Assembly (NCBI GenBank): GCA_044464175.1
Contig: JBIQLO010000088.1
Coordinates: 1 to 15,686 of the forward strand
Length of the DNA stretch: 15,686 bases
Direction of reading: 5' to 3'
DNA from: JBIQLO01 sp044464175
Lineage (GTDB): Bacteria; Planctomycetota; Phycisphaerae; Tepidisphaerales; Tepidisphaeraceae
Shown: positions 1 to 7,053 of the stretch, piece after piece
Layout: every line of letters begins with the position of its first letter
Numbering within the stretch: position 1 is the first letter of the stretch
Notes under the pieces: model-generated
The model's input: only the letters and a program-made list of their open reading frames with translations
Databases searched by the model: none
Told to the model about the DNA's origin: nothing
Position numbers and translations under genes: made by a program

Positions 1-134
1 AACCCAGCACCCCCCTCTCAACGAACGAACCCAAACCAACCCGTCGAAAAACCGCTCTATCGCTCTAAAAACGCCGATTTGCCGTGAATCCGCCTGTAGC
101 GCGTATTTCCCAACGAACCCATTGTCCCCCTCTC

Positions 135-743
135 ATGCGTATCATCGCCGGCCAATTCCGGGGCCGAAAGCTCCTCCCCCCCGACTCCGATGCCACCCGC
201 CCGATCACCGACCGGGCAAAGCAATCCCTCTTTGACATCCTCGCCCCCCTCATTCCCGAGGCCCTCGTCTACGACTGCTTCGCCGGAACCGGCTCCATGG
301 GCCTGGAATGTCTCAGCCGCGGCGCGGCCCGCGCCCTCTTTTTCGAGGCCGACCGCTCCGCCGCCGCCCGCCTCCGCCGCAACATCCAAACCCTGGCGGT
401 GGAAAAGCAAAGTCAGGTCATCGCCGGCGACTTGTTTGCCTGGTTTGACCGGCAGAATTCGGAACAGACCGGGCGCCCGCAGCCCGAATCCCCGCCCCCC
501 CATCCGGACCTCCTCTTCCTTGATCCCCCCTACCGCTTCCTCAAGCAGCAGCCGGAAAAACTCCGGAACCTCGCCCGCCAACTGGTTCAGCACCACCTCC
601 GCCCCGACGCCACCGTCATCTTCCGCCACGATGCGGCCGACACCCTCCCCCTCCCGGGCCTGGAGCCCTACGACGTGCGCACCTACGGCAAAATGATGAT
701 CGAACTCCTGCGCCCCGCTATTTCACCAGCTTCCGGTACTTGA
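135..743 (+). CDS. rsmD: 16S rRNA (guanine-966-N2)-methyltransferase RsmD
   Basis: RsmD methylates the exocyclic N2 of G966 in 16S rRNA with S-adenosylmethionine during small-subunit assembly in the cytoplasm. The 202-residue product opens with the family hallmark MRIIAGQFRGRKL. A Rossmann SAM-binding loop (DCFAGTGSMG) lies at residues 47-56, the acidic end of the next strand (FEAD) at 70-73, and the catalytic DPPY motif at 130-133. The frame stays open upstream to a GTG at 84, but the ATG at 135 matches the conserved N-terminus, so I use it. I see no Shine-Dalgarno. A Pro/Gln-rich insertion at about residues 105-125 looks like a lineage-specific loop. The last 26 bp overlap the 3' end of the convergent ettA gene. 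Identification is secure from the motifs. Confidence 0.95.
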   Translation: MRIIAGQFRGRKLLPPDSDATRPITDRAKQSLFDILAPLIPEALVYDCFAGTGSMGLECLSRGAARALFFEADRSAAARLRRNIQTLAVEKQSQVIAGDLFAWFDRQNSEQTGRPQPESPPPHPDLLFLDPPYRFLKQQPEKLRNLARQLVQHHLRPDATVIFRHDAADTLPLPGLEPYDVRTYGKMMIELLRPAISPASGT

Positions 744-2400
744 TCCGGTGCGGCGTTTCGGCGTCGGCCCCCAGCCGCCGGCGCCGATCCGCCTCGTAAT
801 CCGAATAATTCCCCTCGAACCACCGCACCTGACTGTCCCCTTCAAAGGCCAGAATATGCGTGGCGATCCGGTCCAGAAACCATCGGTCGTGGCTGATGAC
901 CACCGAGCACCCGGCGAAGTTCTCCATCGCCTCCTCCAGTGCCCGCATGGTGTTCACATCCAGGTCATTGGTCGGCTCGTCCAGCAGGATGACATTGGCC
1001 CCGCTCTTGAGCATCCGCGCCAGGTGGACCCGGTTGCGCTCCCCCCCGCTGAGCGTCCCCACCGGCCGCTGCTGATCCGTCCCCTGGAACCCGAACCGCG
1101 AAACATACGCCCGGCTGTTCACCCGCTGGGTCCCCAGTTGAATGAACTCCTGCCCGTCGCTGATCGCCTGCCAGACCGATTGCTCCGTCCCCAGCGCCTC
1201 CCGCGACTGCTCGATATACGCCAGCTGCACGCTCTCCCCCAAGCGCAGCGACCCCTCGTCCGGCTTCTCCTGCCCCACGATCATCCGGAACAGCGTCGTC
1301 TTGCCCGCCCCGTTGGGCCCGATGATTCCCACAATTCCCCCCGGCGGCAGCGAGAAGTTCACCCCCTCCATCAGCACCCGCTCCCCGAACCGCTTGGTCA
1401 GGTTTTTCGCCTCGATCACCAGTTGCCCCAGCTTCGGCCCCGGCGGGATGTAAATCTCCATCTCCTGAATTTTCTTTGCCTGCTCCTGGGCGGCCATCGC
1501 CTCATATGCCTTCAAACGGGCCTTGCTCTTGGCCTGCCGCGCCTTGGGGCTGGACCGCACCCACTCCAGCTCATGCGCCAACGCCTTCTGCCGCGCGCTC
1601 TCCTGTTTCTCCTCAACCGCCAGCCGCTTCTGCTTCTGCTCCAGCCAGCTCGAATAGTTCCCCTTCCATGGAATCCCCGCCCCCCGGTCCAGTTCCAGAA
1701 TCCACCCGGCCACATTGTCCAGAAAATACCGGTCGTGCGTCACCGCGATGACCGTCCCCTCATACCGCCGCAGGTGCTGCTCCAGCCATTCCACGCTTTC
1801 GGCGTCCAGGTGGTTGGTCGGCTCATCCAGCAGGAGAATGTCTGGCTTCCGCAACAGCAGCCGGCACAGCGCCACCCGCCGCTTCTCCCCGCCGCTCAAT
1901 ACCTTCACCGATGTCTCCCCCTCCGGGCAGCGCAAGGCATCCATCGCCATTTCCAGTTGCGCATCCAGGTCCCACCCGTCGATCGCGTCAATTTTCTCCT
2001 GAATCTCCCCCTGCTTCTCCAGCAGCCGGTTCATCTTCTCCTCATCCATCGGCTCGGCCAGTTGGTCGCTGATCTTGTTGAATTCCTCCAGCAGCGCCAG
2101 CGCCGGCCCCATCCCCTCCTGCGCCACCTGCCGCACGGTCTTGCTCTCATCCAGCTTCGGCTCCTGCTCCAGAAACCCGACGCTGTACCCCGGCTGCTTG
2201 CTCACCTGCCCGTCAAACTTCGTGTCCACCCCCGCCAGGATGCGCAGCAGCGAGCTTTTCCCCGCCCCATTGAGCCCCAGCACCCCGATCTTGGCCCCAT
2301 AAAAGTACGACAGGTTGATGTCCTTCAGGACCACCTTCTTGTCGTGCGCCTTGGTGACGCCAATCATCGAGTAAATAATCTTGTTCGGTTCATTCGCCAT
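718..2400 (-). CDS. ettA: Energy-dependent translational throttle protein EttA (ABC-F ATPase)
   Basis: EttA is a soluble ABC-F ATPase that binds the ribosomal E site and gates the first elongation steps according to the ATP/ADP ratio. The 560-residue product has two nucleotide-binding domains. NBD1 has Walker A GLNGAGKSS (42-50), signature LSGGEKRR (168-175) and Walker B LLLDEPT (189-195). NBD2 has GPNGAGKTT (361-369), LSGGERNR (450-457) and ILLDEPT (471-477). A charged arm insertion lies at about 95-140 and the linker at about 245-320, and there is no membrane segment. The length fits EttA (about 555). I take the ATG at 2400 (MANEPNKIIYSM), which matches the family, rather than the longer frame from 2445. 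No SD is visible, but a TACCAT box ends 7 nt before the ATG. Other ABC-F paralogues are possible, but the N-terminus and both NBDs read as EttA. Confidence 0.95.
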   Translation of the reverse strand: MANEPNKIIYSMIGVTKAHDKKVVLKDINLSYFYGAKIGVLGLNGAGKSSLLRILAGVDTKFDGQVSKQPGYSVGFLEQEPKLDESKTVRQVAQEGMGPALALLEEFNKISDQLAEPMDEEKMNRLLEKQGEIQEKIDAIDGWDLDAQLEMAMDALRCPEGETSVKVLSGGEKRRVALCRLLLRKPDILLLDEPTNHLDAESVEWLEQHLRRYEGTVIAVTHDRYFLDNVAGWILELDRGAGIPWKGNYSSWLEQKQKRLAVEEKQESARQKALAHELEWVRSSPKARQAKSKARLKAYEAMAAQEQAKKIQEMEIYIPPGPKLGQLVIEAKNLTKRFGERVLMEGVNFSLPPGGIVGIIGPNGAGKTTLFRMIVGQEKPDEGSLRLGESVQLAYIEQSREALGTEQSVWQAISDGQEFIQLGTQRVNSRAYVSRFGFQGTDQQRPVGTLSGGERNRVHLARMLKSGANVILLDEPTNDLDVNTMRALEEAMENFAGCSVVISHDRWFLDRIATHILAFEGDSQVRWFEGNYSDYEADRRRRLGADAETPHRIKYRKLVK

Positions 2401-2436
2401 GCAAGCAATGGTAAGGGGAAAACGACAAATGTGTAG
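2401..2436 (-). promoter_or_regulatory. Candidate -10 box close to the ettA start
   Basis: On the minus strand TACCAT (2408-2413) lies 7 nt before the ettA ATG. A TACACA hexamer (2430-2435), matching 4 of 6 bases of the -35 consensus, lies 16 nt further upstream. No SD is present. If this box is used, the transcript would start at or very near the ATG. This is motif reading only. Confidence 0.3.
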
Positions 2437-2561
2437 CATGGGCATCGCCCCCCCGCCGCCACGGATTTCGCTCCGCTCCAGCGGACCCCCAGCACCCGGA
2501 GAACGGAACCCCGAAATGATTCATATTTGCCACTAATGGGTCACGGATGAACACAGATATC

Positions 2562-2570
2562 TGCTATAGT
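2562..2570 (+). promoter_or_regulatory. Extended -10 promoter for the 2667 gene
   Basis: TG-C-TATAGT is an extended -10 element with 5 of 6 bases matching TATAAT. No convincing -35 hexamer lies 16-18 bp upstream, which is usual for extended -10 promoters. Transcription would start near 2577. That gives a leader of about 90 nt carrying the two hairpins at 2578-2590 and 2617-2632 before the ATG at 2667. Confidence 0.4.
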
Positions 2571-2577
2571 GTGCCAT

Positions 2578-2590
2578 GGGTTTTCAACCC
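2578..2590 (+). repeat. Short inverted repeat in the 5' leader of the 2667 gene
   Basis: GGGTT-TTC-AACCC is a perfect 5-bp stem with a 3-nt loop, placed at the predicted transcript 5' end. It could protect the RNA end or bind a protein. It is short, so chance is not excluded. Confidence 0.35.
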
Positions 2591-2616
2591 TTGCCGAGCC
2601 GCGTTGACGGTCTAGA

Positions 2617-2632
2617 GTCTGCTGAAGCAGAC
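2617..2632 (+). repeat. Perfect inverted repeat (hairpin) in the 5' leader of the 2667 gene
   Basis: GTCTGCTGAAGCAGAC is a perfect palindrome. As RNA it folds into a 6-bp stem with a UGAA tetraloop; as DNA it is a 16-bp two-fold symmetric site. It lies 34 bp before the ATG at 2667. No U-run follows, so it is not a standard terminator. It may be an operator, a leader hairpin or part of a dispersed repeat. Confidence 0.5.
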
Positions 2633-2666
2633 CCTTGGGGATGGATGTTTCAACCTATTCTCGACC

Positions 2667-3185
2667 ATGACCTTCATCCGCATGGTGTTGTCGGACATTG
2701 ACCCATTTGCGGTGTACGCGGCGGAGCGCGAGCTGTCCGAGCACGGAATCACTGTGACGCGGGAGCAACTGGCCGCGCACTACTCAGCTCAAGGCCAACT
2801 CCGCACAGCCGTATCGAAGCTCACTGCTTCGCCGCCGCCGGCCAGCATCAAAGAAGCGTTCGCCGCGGCATTGATCGATGGGCCGGATGAATCTGCGAAC
2901 CCCCGCTTCGTCGCGCCCTTGCGAATGGGAATCCTCTATAGCGCTGTCGTATTGATCGCCATCGCCATCGAGGGCGGACTGCGCATGTCGAGACTTGTTT
3001 CGGTGACGGATCAGGTGCGATGGGATTGGGTTCTTACGACGGGTGCCCTCCTTATCGGCATCTGCATGGCTTACGCCTTACTGGGCGCGCGCATCGGGAA
3101 GAGGACAGCGAACAAGTTCCTGAGCCTCGGTGTGGCATTGGCCTTCCTCGGCTTCATGTACTGGCTCACCCGGCATCTTCGTTAA
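2667..3185 (+). CDS. Hypothetical three-TM membrane protein
   Basis: I do not recognise this 172-residue protein. Residues 1-85 are soluble, mixed and helical, with no Cys pair or catalytic motif that I can name. Three hydrophobic segments follow: about 90-104, about 121-143 (WVLTTGALLIGICMAYALLG) and about 149-168. The basic residues around GARIGKR (about 140-146) and the C-terminal RHLR suggest a cytoplasmic C-terminus. The start is the ATG at 2667; the ATGs at 2641 and 2645 are out of frame. There is no SD, and a TATTCT box sits 5 nt before the ATG. The gene stands alone: ettA diverges upstream and the amidase converges downstream. Sustained hydrophobic segments and a preceding promoter-like element argue that it is real. 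A role in stress or envelope biology would be guesswork. Confidence 0.7.
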   Translation: MTFIRMVLSDIDPFAVYAAERELSEHGITVTREQLAAHYSAQGQLRTAVSKLTASPPPASIKEAFAAALIDGPDESANPRFVAPLRMGILYSAVVLIAIAIEGGLRMSRLVSVTDQVRWDWVLTTGALLIGICMAYALLGARIGKRTANKFLSLGVALAFLGFMYWLTRHLR

Positions 3186-3203
3186 TCATCTGGAGATGCA
3201 GGA

Positions 3204-3217
3204 TGGGCCTTGGCCCA
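3204..3217. terminator. Possible bidirectional stem between convergent genes
   Basis: TGGGCC-TT-GGCCCA is a 6-bp inverted repeat in the 53-bp gap between the stop codons at 3185 and 3239. It is symmetric and well placed to end transcription from both sides, but it lacks a U-run on either strand. Support is therefore positional only. Confidence 0.25.
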
Positions 3218-3238
3218 CGGACGCCGTCTCATGGACAC

Positions 3239-4018
3239 TCACCGCTTGGCAAACGTCCTCGGGTCATACCCCCATTCCCGGATGTCCGCCTCGGCCATGT
3301 GGCGGACGGTGTTGAGGTTGAGGTTGCGCCCCGGGCAGTCGGTGGCCTTGGTGTCGCGGTGGCCCAGCACGTGGTCGGCCGGGATGTGATAGGTGATCAT
3401 CATGTAGGCGCACAGCCGCGCCAGCGATTCCATCTGCTTTTTCGTCGGGCGGTCGATGTCAAAATTCCCCACCAGGCAGATGCCGATGCCGTAATTGTTG
3501 TACTGTTCGCTGGGGGTCTTGGCGTGAGCGCCCCACTTCTGCTTGGGCCAGCGCGACCCCACCTCGATCTGCCCATCCCGCGTGTCGGTGCCGTTACCGA
3601 TCACGAAGTCATACCCCAGCTCATCCCACCCCTTGGCCCGGTGCATCTTGTCGAACCGCGCCGCCCCGCCGGCGGCCGTGGCGCTGTGGTGGATGACAAT
3701 CCATTTCCACGGACGCGGCTTGGCCCAGGGAACCCACGACGGCGGGGCATCCGCCTGCGCCGCCAGCCCGGCATGCGGCGAAGGGGCGGGCTTGGGCGCA
3801 GGGGCCGGCTTGGGCGGCGGCGGCGGCGGGGTCGGCGCCTGGGCGATGGCCGGCGGATTGAACGTCGGCGGCGGAGGCGCCTCCAGCATCATCGTCGCCT
3901 GCTCCGGCTGGCACCCGGCCGCGGCAAGCAGACTCATTGCGGAGAACACAAGACAGACAGGCAGACGGCCCGCGGTGCGGACCCGGCTCATATACGATTG
4001 AATGGAACGCTTCGCCAT
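3239..4018 (-). CDS. Lipoprotein N-acetylmuramoyl-L-alanine amidase (Amidase_2/PGRP fold)
   Basis: This zinc amidase is predicted to cut the bond between N-acetylmuramic acid and L-alanine in peptidoglycan, outside the inner membrane. The 259-residue product has a basic n-region, a hydrophobic stretch (about 19-34) and a lipobox-like AAAGC with Cys36. The -3 residue is Ala rather than the preferred Leu, so lipidation is likely but not certain. A Pro/Ala/Lys-rich linker (about 48-83) precedes the Amidase_2 domain (about 104-255). By comparison with T7 lysozyme, the zinc ligands are His110 (VIHHSAT), His220 (GHRD) and Cys228 (DCPG), with Tyr136 (LGYDFVI) at the active site. I take the ATG at 4018 because GAGG lies 6 nt upstream. 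The ATG at 3991 would also give a short signal peptide. The divergent neighbour at 4167 is another envelope protein. Recycling, remodelling and defence against other cells are all possible roles. Confidence 0.88.
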   Translation of the reverse strand: MAKRSIQSYMSRVRTAGRLPVCLVFSAMSLLAAAGCQPEQATMMLEAPPPPTFNPPAIAQAPTPPPPPPKPAPAPKPAPSPHAGLAAQADAPPSWVPWAKPRPWKWIVIHHSATAAGGAARFDKMHRAKGWDELGYDFVIGNGTDTRDGQIEVGSRWPKQKWGAHAKTPSEQYNNYGIGICLVGNFDIDRPTKKQMESLARLCAYMMITYHIPADHVLGHRDTKATDCPGRNLNLNTVRHMAEADIREWGYDPRTFAKR

Positions 4019-4128
4019 CCCTGGCCTCGCGGGTAAAACGTGCAACCGGACCTCAGCGGCGGCATCCGTCGCCGCGGGTCCTGTTGTAGCGGATTCGCCA
4101 GGCCATTTCCAGTGAAGAGCCGTTCCAT

Positions 4129-4157
4129 TTGCCTTGATCTGGCCTCGCCATTACATT
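4129..4157 (+). promoter_or_regulatory. Candidate promoter for the YfgM-like gene, predicting a leaderless start
   Basis: TTGCCT (4129-4134), a 17-bp spacer and TACATT (4152-4157) match 4 of 6 bases of each consensus hexamer with ideal spacing. The ATG at 4167 starts only 9 nt after the -10 box, so the transcript would begin at or just before it. The same TTGCCT-N17-TANATT arrangement precedes the SGNH hydrolase gene at 13941. Confidence 0.45.
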
Positions 4158-4166
4158 CGGGGGTCT

Positions 4167-4982
4167 ATGAAATCGGATCGGCGTCACAATGTGCAGATCA
4201 ACCAGGCGGAGGAGGTCACCTCCGATCTGGCGGATTGGTTTCGGCAATACTGGCCGCGCCTGGTGTTGGGGGCGGTCCTGGTGGCGCTGATCATTATCCT
4301 CATCTATCAGCGCATCAGCGCGGCGCATGAGCGTTCCTCGGCCGCCGGGGCGAACCTGGCGATGGCGCGCTACAACATCCAGCAACTGGAGGCCTTCAAT
4401 CCCATGCAGGCCTCCGATCAGGAGCAGGCGGCCACGCTCCGCGAGCAGTTTGCCGACACCGCCCGCGACGCCCTGGCCGCGGCGCAGAAGAACTCCAGCG
4501 AAGCGTCGCTGCTTGCTGAAGTGGCCGTAGCGCGGGGGGATTTGAATTGGACCCTGGCCAACCTGCCCCCCCTGCCCGGGGCGGCGACCCGGCCCACCCT
4601 GCAGTTGCCTCAGCCGCAACAGGAATATCTCGAGCAGGCGGCCCAGGCCTATGACCAGGTGCTTCAGAAGTACCCCAAACAGTCGCTGGCGGTGGTCAGT
4701 GCCCATTTCGGCTTGGCCGCGATTGCGGAAAACCGGGGCGACTGGGATACCGCCCGTCAGCAATATGAAGCGGTGACAAAGTTGAAGGAGGCATCCCAGG
4801 CCTTTCGGGATCAGGCCAGCACACGGCTAAACGAGCTGGACAAGCTCAAGGCCCCGGTCCTGCTGGCGCCGGCAACTGAGCCGACCACCCAGGCCTCAAC
4901 GCCGACAACTCAGGCGAGCGAATCAGCGCCCACGACCCTGCTGACCGCCCCCGCCTCGAAACCGGCCACCACGCGACCCTAG
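4167..4982 (+). CDS. YfgM/TPR-like single-pass membrane protein
   Basis: The 271-residue product has a short cytoplasmic N-terminus (1-30) and one transmembrane helix (about 31-48, LVLGAVLVALIIILIY). A long helical extracytoplasmic region follows. TPR-like helices occur at about 153-170 (AAQAYDQVLQKYP) and 173-207 (AHFGLAAIAENRGDWDTARQQYEAV shape). The last 40 residues are rich in Thr, Ala, Ser and Pro and look disordered. This layout is that of YfgM (TPR_21) proteins, which in E. coli associate with the Sec translocon and periplasmic chaperones. The same function here is inferred. The start is the ATG at 4167; the frame is open back to 4134 but lacks the typical N-terminus. No proper SD is visible (only CGGGGG). 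fmdB-like follows 19 bp downstream and is probably co-transcribed. Confidence 0.75.
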   Translation: MKSDRRHNVQINQAEEVTSDLADWFRQYWPRLVLGAVLVALIIILIYQRISAAHERSSAAGANLAMARYNIQQLEAFNPMQASDQEQAATLREQFADTARDALAAAQKNSSEASLLAEVAVARGDLNWTLANLPPLPGAATRPTLQLPQPQQEYLEQAAQAYDQVLQKYPKQSLAVVSAHFGLAAIAENRGDWDTARQQYEAVTKLKEASQAFRDQASTRLNELDKLKAPVLLAPATEPTTQASTPTTQASESAPTTLLTAPASKPATTRP

Positions 4983-5001
4983 AATCGGACAGGAGATAGC
5001 C

Positions 5002-5226
5002 ATGCCGATTTACGAATACACCTGCCAGTCCTGCAAGAAACAGTTTGAGCACCTGCACAAGCGCCTCAATTCCGCCGAAAAGGTGACTTGCCCCGAATGT
5101 GGATCAACTCGCACTGACCGGGCGCTGAGCCTCTTTGCCGTCGGCGCCCCCGCCGAAACAGCGCCCGCCGGCGAGCCTGGCTTCTGCCACCGCTGCGGCG
5201 GCCCGGGTCCATGCGGAATGGAGTAG
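5002..5226 (+). CDS. FmdB-family zinc ribbon protein
   Basis: This 74-residue protein begins MPIYEYTCQSC, the typical opening of the FmdB/CxxC regulatory-type zinc ribbon. Four cysteines form the ribbon (C8, C11, C30, C33). A second cluster near the C-terminus, C62-x2-C65-x5-C71 (CHRCGGPGPC), is common in planctomycete and deltaproteobacterial members. The family was named after a putative regulator of formamidase genes, but most members have no tested function. An AGGAG lies 6 nt before the ATG, so it is translated from a leadered mRNA, probably the one that begins at the YfgM-like gene 19 bp upstream. Family assignment is firm; the function is unknown. Confidence 0.88.
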   Translation: MPIYEYTCQSCKKQFEHLHKRLNSAEKVTCPECGSTRTDRALSLFAVGAPAETAPAGEPGFCHRCGGPGPCGME

Positions 5227-5262
5227 GTGGACCGCCGGCCGGTTCCGACCGCCCCTGCCCAT

Positions 5263-5742
5263 TCACGCCAGATCGCTCTCGCCGATGATCTTGAATCCCT
5301 TTTTGATCAGAAGCTGGGCGGCCAAAGTGGGATCGTCCACGTACATCGCCAGCGCCGGCCCGCGCGCTTTGGTGTAAAAGAGGGGATAGGCGTAGTGGAT
5401 GTTGATCTCCGCCGCCAGGAGAGTGGAGCAGAGGGCGATCAGGGGGTTCTTTGTCTTCTTGGGCAACTCCACCGCCAGCAGTTCCGATTCGGCGAAGGGG
5501 AAATTGCCCGTCCTCAGCAACTCGCGCCCGAAATCAGGGTGGGCCGTCACCATCCGGACCAGGGCCATGTCGCCCGACTCCTCAATGGACAAACCGACGA
5601 TCTGCCCCGCCCCCTCCTCCATGGCGCGGACGAGCATCTGCAGCCGCCCGACCTTGTTTTCCAGGAAGACGGTGAACTGGCGGATGCGGGTAAACTCAAA
5701 ACCCGATCCTTCGAGGGTTTGGGGAGGGAGAACCTGTTCCAT
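5263..5742 (-). CDS. Tandem ACT-domain protein
   Basis: The 159-residue product is built from two ACT-like beta-alpha-beta-beta-alpha-beta modules. The first runs at about 20-80 (begins RQFTVFLENKVGRLQMLVRA, with the usual GRL turn into the helix). The second runs at about 86-155 (LLAVELPKK..., ending AAQLLIKKGFKII). No enzyme domain is attached. Free-standing double-ACT proteins usually sense amino acids or other small ligands, or regulate partner enzymes. The ligand here cannot be read from sequence. The gene starts 7 bp after the stop codon of the DUF4105 gene and is the last of a three-gene minus-strand unit, so translation is probably coupled. AGGA sits only 2 nt from the ATG, too close for an efficient SD. 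Confidence 0.82.
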   Translation of the reverse strand: MEQVLPPQTLEGSGFEFTRIRQFTVFLENKVGRLQMLVRAMEEGAGQIVGLSIEESGDMALVRMVTAHPDFGRELLRTGNFPFAESELLAVELPKKTKNPLIALCSTLLAAEINIHYAYPLFYTKARGPALAMYVDDPTLAAQLLIKKGFKIIGESDLA

Positions 5743-5749
5743 GTCCTGT

Positions 5750-7045
5750 TTAGTTTATCGGAAGTCCCGACGGCTTTCTAACCCAAAGTTTGGAAAAATG
5801 AGCCCGAACGGGCAGGCAATCGCGCCCGCATAACCGCCCCATTCCAAACAACAGGCCCAGGTTGGCCGGCAGGGTCAGGGCGATCATGCCCCAGTTGCTC
5901 TGATCGAAGAAGGGAAAGGCCTTGAGCCCCAGCCCCACCAGCCCGCACGCCACAACCAGCAGCAGCACGATCCACCCCGGTCGCAGCGCCCACTTCCGCT
6001 GAAACACGATCGCCGGCAGCAGGACCACCAGCCCGATCGCCAGCGGATTGAAATGGAGCAGATTCTCATTGCGGTAGATGGCGACATGGCCGGTGAACAA
6101 CTCCCCCCACGCCAGGAACAGTCCGGCGCTGCCCAGGAGAAAGGTCCACAACGCCACGATAATGGCCAGGAGCCAGCGCATCGGCCGCCATCGGAGCGAT
6201 GCCCAACCAAGCAGGAGAAACAGCAGCCCCAATCCGACGCCGATCACCCCATAAGCCGCCCAATGGCGGGGAACCTGCTGGGGCGGCAGCGGCCAGCTTC
6301 CCTCGTAAATCTGCTTGTCCTGCCTGATCAGGGGAACCAGCCGGCCATCCTCCCCCCGCACCTTCACCTCTCGAAGGTGCCGGCTCATCTGCATCGGCAG
6401 ATACATCTCCTCCCACTGGCTCAGCGGCCTATCCACCGGCTGGCCGAGGATGTATTCCAGGGCGGTATAGACGATGGGAGAGCCGTCCATCGCCTTGCGG
6501 GTGAAGTCCCGGTAGGTGGCATGCGCGGGGCGATTGGCGGTCTGGGCCTTGATCTGTCCCCCAAGCACCCGGTCCAGCGCATCGCGCACGCGCGTGGCGC
6601 AGTTGTCACGATAGTAGTCGTAATGGTAGTACCGGTTGGCCGGCTGGATATTCCATTGAAGGTAATCCTGAAGCTGGGCCTTCTGAGCCGCCGTCAGGTT
6701 CAATTCCTGAATCCAGATGGAGCGATGGAGGGACTGATAGAAAAGCAGGGTCGGTTCGATTTCAAAAGCATCCGTCCAGTAGCGCATCGTCCCAAGAATG
6801 AAGTTCTTGTAAAAGTGCGCGGACTGGAAATCGAACATCCCGTAGTTGTACGCCAGGTCCGTGCCCGCCTGGGGATCATGAATCCACAGGGCGTCGTGAC
6901 CAAACTTCGACCAGAGCTCCTCGCCGGGACCGATCGTGACCAAAAACACCTGCAACTCGGCCCCGCGCTGCGGGGCGGCCGGGGTGCGGCCGGCGCACAA
7001 AAGCGTCAGGAGCAGGCAGGGAACGATCCAGCGGATTGATCTCAT
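5750..7045 (-). CDS. DUF4105 (Lnb N-terminal periplasmic) protein with C-terminal multi-TM region
   Basis: The 431-residue product has a cleavable signal peptide (about 1-24, ending TPAA-P). The DUF4105/Lnb periplasmic domain (about 30-250) follows, with the family landmarks LWSKFGHDALWI (44-55), YNYGMFDF (67-74) and YYRDNCATRVRDAL (144-157). The conserved His50 and Cys149 resemble a thiol-type catalytic pair, but no activity is proven for the family. The C-terminal half has about five transmembrane helices (about 264-283, 288-315, 331-348, 356-376, 386-405). The protein thus displays a periplasmic domain from a membrane base. It lies 8 bp after the metallo-hydrolase gene and 7 bp before the ACT gene. 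The start is the ATG at 7045, with no SD at normal spacing, consistent with coupling to the upstream gene. The domain call is firm; the biological role is unknown. Confidence 0.85.
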   Translation of the reverse strand: MRSIRWIVPCLLLTLLCAGRTPAAPQRGAELQVFLVTIGPGEELWSKFGHDALWIHDPQAGTDLAYNYGMFDFQSAHFYKNFILGTMRYWTDAFEIEPTLLFYQSLHRSIWIQELNLTAAQKAQLQDYLQWNIQPANRYYHYDYYRDNCATRVRDALDRVLGGQIKAQTANRPAHATYRDFTRKAMDGSPIVYTALEYILGQPVDRPLSQWEEMYLPMQMSRHLREVKVRGEDGRLVPLIRQDKQIYEGSWPLPPQQVPRHWAAYGVIGVGLGLLFLLLGWASLRWRPMRWLLAIIVALWTFLLGSAGLFLAWGELFTGHVAIYRNENLLHFNPLAIGLVVLLPAIVFQRKWALRPGWIVLLLVVACGLVGLGLKAFPFFDQSNWGMIALTLPANLGLLFGMGRLCGRDCLPVRAHFSKLWVRKPSGLPIN

Positions 7046-7053
7046 AGGCGGGC

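Noticed and set aside
53..68. Short tandem repeat CGCTCTAT/CGCTCTAA before rsmD
   Set aside because: Only two imperfect 8-bp copies, with no promoter or known site around them; likely chance.
748..2436. Long plus-strand open frame opposite ettA
   Set aside because: It mirrors ettA codon by codon, is full of Pro, Leu, Arg and His with no domain, and exists because of high GC at codon third positions in ettA.
3020..4036. Plus-strand open frame running through the 2667 gene and opposite the amidase
   Set aside because: It crosses two well-supported genes, has an Arg/Gly-rich low-complexity translation and no initiation signal.
4053..4763. Minus-strand open frame opposite the YfgM-like gene
   Set aside because: It is Gly/Arg/Gln-rich with no domain, while the plus strand encodes a coherent TM helix and TPR-like helices.
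6053..7039. Plus-strand open frame opposite DUF4105
   Set aside because: The translation is low complexity and lacks motifs; the minus-strand frame has clear family landmarks and a signal peptide.
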